A stretch of 64,000 nucleotides of DNA from Anodontia alba (taxonomy: Eukaryota > Mollusca > Bivalvia > Lucinida > Lucinidae). The stretch spans positions 85,121,723 to 85,185,722 of the forward strand of contig OZ024834.1 of assembly GCA_964016985.1 (NCBI GenBank). Direction: 5' to 3'. Shown here one piece after another: positions 13,101-25,100 of the stretch (position 1 is its first letter; each line of letters starts with the position of its first letter). The position numbers and the translations under genes were made by a program. The notes under the pieces were generated by a model, which worked only from the letters and a program-made list of their open reading frames with translations, did no database searches and was not told where the DNA came from.

Positions 13101-16100
13101 AACATTTTGGACACCCAAGGTTGCACAGTATCTTCATGCGGTCAACTAAGAATCAGATCAGACTGGGTGGAAGCGCAGGCTGATTTGGGTCTTCGTTGGG
13201 CCCATGTCAGAAGGTATGTTTTTTCATGTTATGGCTCATACTGTTAACCAATCATATGTACTGATGCATACAATCAAAGCATTGACAGCACTGGTGGGTA
13301 GATTGACTCGAGTGTAGGCTGGGAAAATGGTCCTCATCAGGGACTAATTGTTTGTGTTGAGGTTTCAGGGCCCAGTCAACCCAATGGGGTCATGTCAAGC
13401 GCAGTCAGTTTACCTAACCACACTTTTACTGGACAGGCTTAGTCCTCTGAACGGTTAACCAGTATTGTGCACATTCTTTCACCAGAAACTGACAACTGCC
13501 ATTCTTGTATCCGTGGAAGGGTCAACGGGGACTAAAGATATTTTCATTAACCCCTCACTTCTGTAATTCAAGCAAACAGTGCAGACCCCGATCAGATGCC
13601 ACATTCTGTGGCATCTGATCTAGGTCTGCACTGTTTGCCAATGTCCCAAATGTCCAAGTCTAGGTTTCACAGATAACCCTCTATCAACAGCATTGGCATC
13701 ACAGCGACAAGAATAGCGCGCTATAAATAAATGTTACCTGGATTTTGTCTAATGCAGTTTGATTACATCTGTCAATGATTTTCTTTTTTTATTTGGGTTT
13801 TACGGCCCTTTCAAGAATATTTCACTTATATCGAGCCGATCATTCATCAAAGGTGGGCGAAAACCGGAGAACCCAGGGAAAAACCACCTGACCATCCGTA
13901 AGCAGAACTTGGCTTTCCCACGTGATCTGAGTGAGGCTCGAACCACAGCGGTGAGAAACCTAATGGATTAAGAGTCAGATCTCTTATCCACTAGGCTACG
14001 CATTGGTCAATGATAAACACATGGACCATTACCTTAAGGAAATTTTGGAGTTTGTATACTACAGCTTGATTGTAAACAATCAACCCCAAAATGAAAGCAA
14101 TTACCTGTATCATCTCTGATAACATATCTACATTCTTAAATATTGTTAACCAAAATCCTGGAACACCTTTTGATTCACCCTCTTCTTTTTCTGCTGCAAT
14201 TAAGAAAAAATAAACAATACTTGCTCAAATAGGTTTATAATAATAGTTGCTTAAAACTGTTTATAATATACAATAGTTGCTCAGAAGCAGAACGAACCAT
14301 CTGATCAGGGTTCTGCACTGTTTGCCAATTACCCTTTTAAGGATCTCCAGACTACAATGGGTTAATTATGTAATGGTTTAGGATTTTTTTTTTTTTGCAA
14401 ATTTTGCACAAATGTGTTGTTGGTACTGAACTGCCTATGGACTGCCATCAAATAGTCTGGAACATATGATTTTTGTTTGTGTTGAGGTTTTATGGCCCAG
14501 TCAACCGAATGGGGTCATGTCGAGCGCGGTCAGTTTACCTAACCACACGTTTACTGGGCAGGCTTAGTCCTCTAAGTGGTTAACCAGTATTGTGCACATT
14601 TCCGCTGGAATTTGTTTGTGTTGAGGTTTTACGGCCCAGTCAACCCAATGGGGTCATGTCGAGCGCAGTCAGTTTACCTAACCACACGTTTACTGGGCAG
14701 GCTTAGTCCTCTAAGCGGTTAACCTGTATTGTGCACATTCTTTCGCCAGAAACTGACAACTGCCCTTCTTGAATCAGGGGAAGGGAGAGAATGACCGTAG
14801 AAAATATTTCATGATCAATCTCCACGAAAGAATGTTGCCGACCTCGGCGGGGGTTGAACCCGCGACCTCCTGGTCTCCAGTCGGACGGCGCATCCAACTG
14901 AGCCACCGAGGCCGGCTAAATATATGAGCTGTTGGAAACTTTCATACTGAACTTTAACATTAAAGTTCTGACCTTGACTTTAAGGCCACTGACATAAGTG
15001 GTGTTATTGCTGAATAAAGCTTTGGACCTATATCTATCATCATACAAAATATAAACCATATCCATTGCATAATATGATAAATATGAGCTGTTAAAATCTT
15101 AAACGTAAAACTTTAACATAAAAGTTCTGACCTTGACCTTAGGGCCATAGCAGGGATTATTCTGGCCCCAGACTTTTGTGAGAGAAAAAATCCCATTTGG
15201 ACAAAAACAGTGAGAGATTTTCAAATTCACTGAGATTTTTTTGTTTTCGCTAGCTCGGACAAACTGAGATTTTTTTTTTTTTTTTTGTAAAGGCCAGATT
15301 TTGTATGTATAAGTATTATTATTGCTTATTTTGTAATGTACTCTACTAGTAAATCAGGTTAATAAAATTGTTATATATATGGTGTTTGATTATTTTAAGT
15401 ATTGTTATTTTCATGTTTACTGAAAGTGTTTATATATAAATTAGAACTTTCTGGAAATTCATGTTAACAATAATAAGTTGTTTATATTCTTTTTGGAATT
15501 TCCAGATGGAATATTCTAGATTAAGCTATTTTTGGCATATCACAGAACATTTAAAATTTTCTTGACAAATACTGGAGAATAAGTGATGTCTCTAGTACTT
15601 TATTTATTTATTTTTTTTTAGGATGTGCTTTGATATTATATAAGGAGAGATTTTCATATGAGCATCTCTGTACTCTTTCATTCTTTACTGGATTACTTAA
15701 ATGTTTGATTAATTCTGGAATTAAACTTTGAATTCAGGGACTTTAAATTGTGGGATCAGAAACTGCAATTCAAAGGATTGGTTTCAGAAATTCTTCTGGA
15801 ATATTTCTGAGGCATTATGTGACATTATCTTGAAAGGTACGCTTGTTGCTGGTTTCACTTTCATTTCTTTATCGTTACGCCTGGCTCGTAACAAAATGCA
15901 AACGGCTGAATAAGGGCTTCATGAGCTTGGGAGTGGGTTTGTTATTCAGGCTCAGCTCGGTCTTGTGTTTGATTGTCATCCGAATCAGGGGAGGAGAGCT
16001 TGGCCGCTTCAGTCGAGCTGGGTTGTGCTCGAACAAGATAATTTAACATGTTGCCATCCCGACTGGACGGCTTTGGGGCGGATAATTTTCTCTTTTATTT

Positions 16101-19100
16101 TTTCCGAGTCGGCGGACATGTTTTTGCTGACTCGAGGTAGTGATAAAAAACGCTTACTTAAACTAGAGACCGACAATAAGCTTTTACAATAAAGCTTTTC
16201 AATGATACAGATCAATGAATGGTTACCTGCGGTTCTATGTGTAATGAATTTTGGCGCCACAATAATTCAAAAACCGGTCAAACAGAGCAGTCTGATAGTC
16301 TCGAAATGAACCGCATGTGCAAAATAGGAACTTAACGGCGCGAAATGAGAAAAATTCAGCGTGCGATTTTTTTTCTCACTCTGGGAATTTTGATGCGATT
16401 TCTTGCAAAAAAAATGCGAGAATATCGCGAAATCGCGCCAGAAAATGATCCCTGGCCATAGGCATGGTTGGGGGTATTGCTGAATAAAACTTTGGACCTA
16501 CATCTATCGTCATACAAAATATTAACCAAATCCATCGTATGATCTGAAAATATGAGCTGTTAAAAACTTTAACATAAGACGTTAACATAAAAGTTCTAAG
16601 TCCATGACCGTGACCCCATAGGCATGGTTGTGGGTACTGCTAAATAGAACTTTGGACCTATATATATCATCATACCCTATATCAAATATGAGGTCTTAAA
16701 AAAACTTTAACATTGTGTGGACACCTACTATGGCGCCGAAAAAGTACAATAGCTCTTCATGGACTTGTCTGTGTAAGCTAATAAAAAAAAATTGCAAATA
16801 ATGACAATGCCTGCAAATATCCCCCCAATTCTCACCATCTTTATCCTTTTCTTTCTCATCATCTGCTTTTTCTTCTAAATTCACCTTGTTTTTCACTTCA
16901 TCCTATAACAATAGAAATGCAAAACAAATGTCAAGTGTGTTACTTGGTTTAAAATCAATTTCTCATAACTGACAGTTACAAAGAAACGTATGTTTGTAAA
17001 ACACTATGTCTCTTGCTATATGCTTGTCCCTGCAAAATGCCAAAGTTGAAAAGGGGCATAACTCTTACAAAATCAAAAAAAAAATTATTTTTTTTCAGAA
17101 TCTAATTAGGTGATTTACTTCTCATCCCCAGTAAGAAGGCGTTAGTCCACCAAATTTCAAGGCCCCAGCTCAAATAGTTATCAGTATCATGCTGAAAAGA
17201 AAAGTGTGGCAAAATGAACAGACAGATGAATGACCGAAAAGCCACATTCCCCTCCAATTTGTTCAAAGTTAGAGGCATCAAAGTATGATGTTATATAATA
17301 ACAGCAGCATATATGGGATTCAGAAGAAAGTCTTGCGACTTACCGTATTTAACCGGGGCACCTATCTCCATACAACAAAGCTCTTGATAAGGCACTTTTT
17401 TTCAAACAAAAATTAGCTATATTTTTCTTATGTCTCGACAAAAACATATGTTTTTGGGACTCAGCGAGGTGCTTCTAATGAGTACCCACAACATATGTTT
17501 TCTTCAAGAAATAAGAAAAATATTTACCTGAGATCACTCTTATCTAGACCTATGGCACAACCATACTTTGTAAAACTTGAAATGGTCCATTCTACTACCT
17601 GTTCATGTATCTATAATATTGGCAAACAGTGTAGACCCTGATCAGAAAAATGTCCAAAGCCTCAGTCTGAAAAACTTAATGGGCTGAATTCTAGTGGGAT
17701 TCAAACCGGGACTTCAGAAAAGCCAAAAGCCCATGCTTGGCCATGCAGATGCGTCTGGTTGCAATTAGTGTCAGTATGATTTGTTGATGACGATTTGGAA
17801 TTTGATATCCCTTTCAATAGTATTTGTCATATATAGATGGAAGAGTGGATTGAACCGCCATACAATCATGAGCTGAATTTGTTAATCATAGTGGGGGTGG
17901 TCGAGTGTGGCAAAGGTGTCGTGTCTCTTACGTCACCGGGCGTCCAACTGATAGGCTTACAGATGGGCAAGGCCTGCTTTTGTTTGTTTGTGTTGAGGTT
18001 TTAAGGCCCAGTCAACTCAGTAGGGTCATGTCGAGGGCGGTCAGTTTACCTAACCACAAGTTTACTGGGCAGGCTTAGTCCTCTAAGCGGTGAACCAGTA
18101 TTGTGCACATTCTTTCGCCAGAAACTGACAACTGCCCTTCTTGAATCAGTGGAAGGGAGAGAATGACCGTAGAAAATATTTCATGATCAATCTCCACGAA
18201 AGAATGTTGCCGACCTCGGCGGGGGTTGAACCCGCGACCTCCTGGTCTCCAGTCGGGGCAAGGCCTGCTATTCTTGTAGCAGGTAAGGGTAAAGAGGGGA
18301 ATGTTTTTATTTCTTCTGTTTCTTCACTTTCATTCCTGTTCCTCTTTCTTCCCTGTCCCTCTTTAATCTCCTCTACTATCTCTTCTATCTATTTTCTCCT
18401 TTCTCTGGGAGATGACACAAAATGACCCACAAGAGTTGATGTGTCAAAAAAACCCAAAATAATCAATATTAATCATAGCTCCAGATAAGATGCTTTTTTT
18501 CATCTGAAAATTGTTGTTAGTTTTCTTATTTCTCCAAGAAAACGTATGTTGTGGGTACTCATTAGAAGCGCCTCGGTGAGGCGCTTCTAATGAATACCCA
18601 CAACATTATGTTTTCATGGAGTAAAAAGAAAAATATTTTCCTGATACCCCGTCTTATCTAGACCTATGGTTATTCCAATAAAGTAAGTAAAGGTAAACTT
18701 ACGGTACTTACAGACAGCTCATCTTCGTCTTCTTTATCTGACGGCCAGTCAGCTTCTTCATCATTAGGCTCATAGTTACCTGTTACAATTGTTGTTCTCT
18801 GAAAATATGAAAAATGAACATGATTCAATAAAAAAATCAGAAGAAAAATAACACAAGGGACATCTCTGGACAGCAAAAATTACGTCTTATGCTAAAAAAA
18901 ACACCTAGAAAGTTAGATCCTCCAGCTTTGACAAGTTTGTTTGTTTGTGTTGAGGTTTTACGGCCCAGTCAACCCAATGGAGTCATGTCGAGCACCATCA
19001 GTTTTACCAAACCACATTATTACTGGGCAGACTTAGTCCTCTAAACGGTTAACCAGTACAGTGCACATTCTTCTGCCAGAAACTGACAACTGCCCTTCTT

Positions 19101-22100
19101 GAATCAGCAGAAAGGAGAGAATGATGGTAGAAAATATTTCATGATCAACTCTCCATGCAAGAATGTTGCCGACCCGGCAAGGGCAACTTTCTTTCGTGGA
19201 GATTTGATCATGAAATATTTTCTTTGGTCATTCTCTCCCTTCCGCTGATTCAAGACACTTTTTTAAACTACCAGTGCATTGAACTAAATGTGGCTATGTC
19301 TGATACGACATTAAAAGAAGATGATCCTGAAGATTTGAGGATGATGTCATTAACATGTATGCAGTTTCTTTGAAAAAAAAACATATAACTATTACTGTGA
19401 GAATTGGAGCTACAATATACAGTAAGCAGTGTTCAAGCCAGGAATTTCAGTTTTGGGGCCCAGGGGCCCCTACTCTCCAAAAAGTTGGGGACATTTGAAA
19501 AAATCTGGGGACAGTACAATCAACCATCAAAATTTTATAGAATATGTACCTGTTGCTTTCAGATGTGGGTATTTTGCTCCATGTAATCTGTTCTTGTAAC
19601 ATCTGATCAGATGTACATTCCAGGTTAACACAGGGTTGTCAATAAGAAATGGCACAACAGATGAACATAAAAAAATCAACAGATTGGGTAGGGTGTCAAG
19701 GGGGGCTGCCATTGTTTTGTTTTGTTTTTTTTTTTTTTGTTTTTTTTTTTGGTGGTAGGGTGGGGGTGAGGAGATAAGTGAGCTGCCTGTCTAAGTGTTG
19801 ACAATACTGTGGAGATATAGGGAATAATAATCATAAATATTGTGAATAGATGTAAAAGCTGAAAATCATTTTGAATTAGTTCTTTTGAATACTGCTTCAA
19901 ATTGATGAGCTGGATACCTCTTTAGCATCAGTCCTATTCTAGTTTTAACAGGACTGACCTTCACCCAAAATTAATAGCTTTCCATTGGACCATGAGTCAA
20001 TCATATTTTTTACCTAATCATTCAATCAATCAGATTGAGAAAAGAAAGAAAACTTCCAACAGTAATACTTTCTGATAGTGATGTACTAACAGTGTACATT
20101 CGATCTACCCCTCAGTGAGGTGACCCCTGAATTTATAAATGAACATTGAACCAATAGTCACAGCATGAGCACTGAACCAATAGTCAGGACAGAATTGAAA
20201 AATGGCTGCCACCAACGCTAGAAATAACATCAAAAATGCATAAACTACAGGCAAAAATCATACCAGATTGTCTGTTTAAATGTATTTTCTCAATTATTTT
20301 AAAGCTTTCTTTGCATTTTAAAATAATTTCTATGCCTATTTATAGTGAACCGCAAGTAAAAGCACCCGATCACAACGCATTTGCAGCCAATATTGTAAAA
20401 AGTTTTCTGCGCCTGGATGGCGCAAGACCTTATTTTTTCGGAGCAAAAATATGAAAATATGTGCCAATGGCGCAGCCTGGCTTAAACACTGAGTAAGTAT
20501 GCACTGTTAATGACAACACCATCAGATATTTATTCCTATGTTGTCCCAATTTGCTCAAGTAGTAACATATGTCTAGATAAGAATGGGTATCAGGTAGGAA
20601 GTTTTCTTATTTCTCGACGAAAACATATGTATTGGGTACTCATTAGAAGCGCCTCGGCGAGGCGCTGCTAATGAGTACCCTCAACATATGTTTTTGTCGA
20701 GAAATAAGAAAGATATAGATACTTTTTGGTTGAAAAAGCGTCTTATCAAGAGCTATGGTACTAGTAGTAACACTAGACAAAGTGATCAGTGGCTCACGTA
20801 TATTCCTGGCCAGCACCAATCCATTGACATGCCTTGATAATATGTCTTAAATACTTTAACCCAATAATTTTTCATGGGTCCACTAACACTACGGAAGGAC
20901 AAAAAAATTATGTATGTATGAACAAAAGAATGAAAGGAAAAGCGAAGATTATACACCACTTGGCACACTAGTATGCCGAGGGTATGAAAAGTAAACCAAC
21001 TTGTCGGAAGCTGTGATGTAAATCTTAACTTCTTGAATGTATGTAACTGGATCAGATGTTAAAGGGGACTGCTATGAGAAACAAACTTGTTTGCAAACAT
21101 CCATGAAATACATTTAACTAGTATCTTCTAAGGGACTTACTTTTTCAAACAGAGGGCCGTATCTTTGTGCATAATCACATTCTAACTTATGTACTTCTCT
21201 ATAAAATTCTGCTTCTATTTTTGTCGCCTCAAACTGTATCTTTTTTAATGCTTTTAATCTTCTCTTTACTGCTTTTGGCAAGCTGAAAATAAAAGGGAAT
21301 AACAAATATTACAGAGTGACAGAAAGTAGAGAGATTCCTATTACAGAACATGTTATGTGTACACTGGCAAAAAAAAGAAAACCATCTTTCTTTCTCAATA
21401 ATAATTTTTACCATATTGCACTCTGAACCCTTGTAGGTGGGTTAACATTTAAACTGCAGACAAAATTATCAACAAATACTCCTTTAAATGGTTGATATCT
21501 GAGCTAATATAGATGAAACAAAAATCACAAGACATAATTTTTGTTCTGACGACTTGTTTTGATATATTTTTGGTACAATAGTTAGAAGTGTTCTGATATT
21601 CAGAGTTCAAGAAGACAAGAACTTAAAAAATATACAACAATTCCGTGGAAGGCGTCGTCACATCTGCTGGGGCAAAAGTCACAGGAGCCACAATCAGAAG
21701 TGGTTATTAAATAAGTTTATTTCATTCTTAGCAGTGCTTAGTTGAAAAACTGGGTTGAAAAAAAATGTAGACAAAGTGCCTATTGGGGCACATTTATTCC
21801 AGGCCAGTGCCATTCCCTCTAATGGATATATCTTCAGCACTGACTATTCATATTATACAGCCCAATGATAATGGAACGTCGACGTAAAATGTGTAAAAGT
21901 CACTGGAGCGTGAAATATAGGTCACCGGGTCAAGGTACCTGAAAAGTCAGTACATCATGGAGAAGCACTATGCAAGATATGGTGGTTGTAGGCCTAACAG
22001 TTGAGTTATCAACATCAACATAAAATGTGTCAAATATAGGTCAAGGTCACCAGGTCAAGGTACCTGCCAATCCAGTACAATGAGGTGAAGCACTATGCAA

Positions 22101-25100
22101 GGTTTAGTGGTTGTAGGGCTTATATTTGAGGAGATATCGAACATCAATGTAAAATGTGTCAAAGTCACTGAAGTGCAAAATATAGGTCAAGGTCACCAGG
22201 TCAAGGTACTTGGCGAGTCAGTACATCAAGAAGAAGCACTATACAAGGTTTGGATGCTGAAGGCCTTATAGTTGAGGACATATGGAAGGGCGACATAAAA
22301 GGTGTAAGTCAATATATAGGTCAAGGTCACTGAGTCAAGGTACCTGCAGAGTCCGTACATTCAGGAAGAGCACTATGCAAGGTTTGGTGGTTGTAGGCCT
22401 TATAGTTGAGGAGATATTGAATGTCGATGTAAAATGTGTAAAAGGCACTGGAGTGCAAAATATAGGTCAAGGTCACCGGGTCAAGATACTTGCCGAGTCA
22501 GTACATCTAGGAGAAGCACTATGCAAGGTTTGGTCTGGTTAGGGGTCTTACACTTGAGGAGATCTGGAATGTTGACGTACATGATGTTAAGTCACTCCAG
22601 CCAAAATATAGGTCAAGGTCACCAGGTCACGGTATCTGCCAAGTCAGTACATTGAGAAGAAGCACTTTGCAAGGTTTGATGGTTGTAGGCCTTATAGTTG
22701 AGGAGATATCAAATGTCGTCGCAAAATGTGTCAAAGTCACTGGAGCGCAAAATATAGGTCAAGGTCACTGGGTCAAGGTACCAGCCGAGTCAGTACATCT
22801 AGGAGAAGCACTATGCAAGGTTTGGTAGTTGTAGGCCTTATAGTTGAGAAGATCTGGAACCTCAATGTAAATTGTGTCAAAGTCAGTGGAGCTTGAAATA
22901 TAGGTCAAGGTCACCAGGTCAATGTACCTGACAAGTCTTGAGGTCAGGGAGATGTGTTATACAAGGTATGATGTTTGTTGTAGAATTGTAGTTGATTAGA
23001 ATACTAACTTTGACATAAATGTCGAACTTCGACATAAATGTTGACAGACGGACAAATGGATGGACGAACGGAAAAGCGGATGCCTTTGTCACAAAATCAA
23101 AAGGTCAGAGAGATGTTTCATTAAAAGGTTTGATGGCTGTTTTAGTCTTGTAGTTGATTAGAATACTAACTTTGACATAAATGTCTTAACTTCGACATAA
23201 CAGAACTGTTAACAGACGGACGCACGGACAGAAGAAGGGAAAAGCAGGCGCCTATGACGAAAGTCAGAAGGTCAGGGAGATGTTTCATGCAAGCTTTGAC
23301 GGTTGTTTAGTCTTGTAGTTGATAAGAACACTAACTTTGACATAAATGTCGAACTTCGACATAAATGTTGACAGACGGACAGACAAACAGACGGAAAAGC
23401 GGACGCCTATGTCGCAAAGTCAGGAGGTCAGGGAGATGTTTCATGCAAGGTTTGATGGTTGTTTAGTCTTGTATTTGATTAGAATACTAACTTTGACATA
23501 AATGTCGAACTTCGACATAAATGTTGACAGACAGACGGACGGACATAAAATTGGACGCCTATATCGCACCCTGCTACAAGCAGGTGCGACAAAAAATAAC
23601 ATTCACAATCAAGAATCTGAACACTCTACATACTCACCGAGATCTGAATGTACGTTAATCACAAAAAGACATAAATAAAAACGTAAAATGAAAATACGCT
23701 GCCATTATCGTGTTGCAGGCAGATAACTGTCAAAAATTGATGAAATTTGCCCATTAGCAATCCCAAACTGTATCTTCTTAATATCAATACATGTACCAAG
23801 TTTGGTTAAAATCCCTTGATATTTACTCAAGTTATTGTCTGGAAGCGAAAATATGGACAAGTCTCGGATGGATAACTCCTCCAAAATTTGATGAAATTTG
23901 CCCATTAGCAATCCCAAACCTGATCTCCACAATATCAATGTCAGGGCTGTGGAATTACCATGTTCGACTTGTCCAACTTGTCCCATTTCCCTGAGGACAA
24001 ATAAGAAATTTCATTTTACTTGTCCTGGGACAAGGACTGCATTACTCTAGCTAAGTTAGAGTGTATCCGGATTATGATATATATATTTTTCTTATTTTTC
24101 GAAGGAAACATATGTTGTGGATACTCATTAAAATAAATGTGCCTCACTGAGGCACTTCTAATGAGTACATGTTTTCTATGAGAAATAAGAAAAATGTCAA
24201 TTTTCGGGCAAGTAAATCTTGGCTGGACAAGTGGATTTTGATCATTTACTTGTCCGTGGACAAGTAATAAACTTTGATATTCCACAAACCTGAATGTACA
24301 TACTAAGTTTGGCGAATTTCCATTGATGTTTATTCAAGTTATCACCTGGAAACGAAATACGGACGGTCGGACGTACGACTGACGGCCGGACAGACACATG
24401 GACGTCCAAGGTGAAACCATAATACCCCACCACTATCATGTGGCGGGGTATAAAAACCTGCAATCGCCTGCACTAATCCTCGCGAGGGAGTTTTGCAGTA
24501 CAACTAGATAGAAGTACTCAGGGTTAAATAGACACTCTGTATAACTCACCAAAGTGTAAAATGATGCCAAAGGAAAACCTCAGAACATACTACATATATA
24601 TTTCCGCATACTACATACTTCAAAATATTTGAATTACTGAAAATTCAAAGGAAATAGAACAGTACATGTCACTTCAAATAATCGCGGCTTGAATAACGTT
24701 TTGGTGTGGAAATGAGACGTGTGGCCAGCTAGTTTCCCTCAACTTACATTCTGGTAACAACTGATGTGAACTTGTGAAGACATACCTCTGTATGTAGCCA
24801 GATGATACACCAACCATACTTCCCAGCTTGTCCTGCAGTGCAGCAAGGACCTGCGGATTCTGCATCAGCTGACTTGCTAATTCTGCTGGCCGGGCATCAC
24901 CGTCCCCTTGACCTAGGAAAATATTATTTGCTAGTACAGAGGACTTGATAAGGTTGAGTATTTGACGGTAATTCTGGGATAATTTTCTCCAGTTCTCCAT
25001 AAAAACGTATGTTGTGTGTACTCATTAGAAGCGCCTCACTGAGGCGCTTCTAATGAGCACTCACAATATATGTTTTTATGGAGATGAGTCGCTGCTAATG

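Noticed and set aside
14820..14917. Functional tRNA genes at SINE heads
   Set aside because: A and B boxes are recognisable but the cloverleaf is incomplete and the sequence continues into a SINE body.
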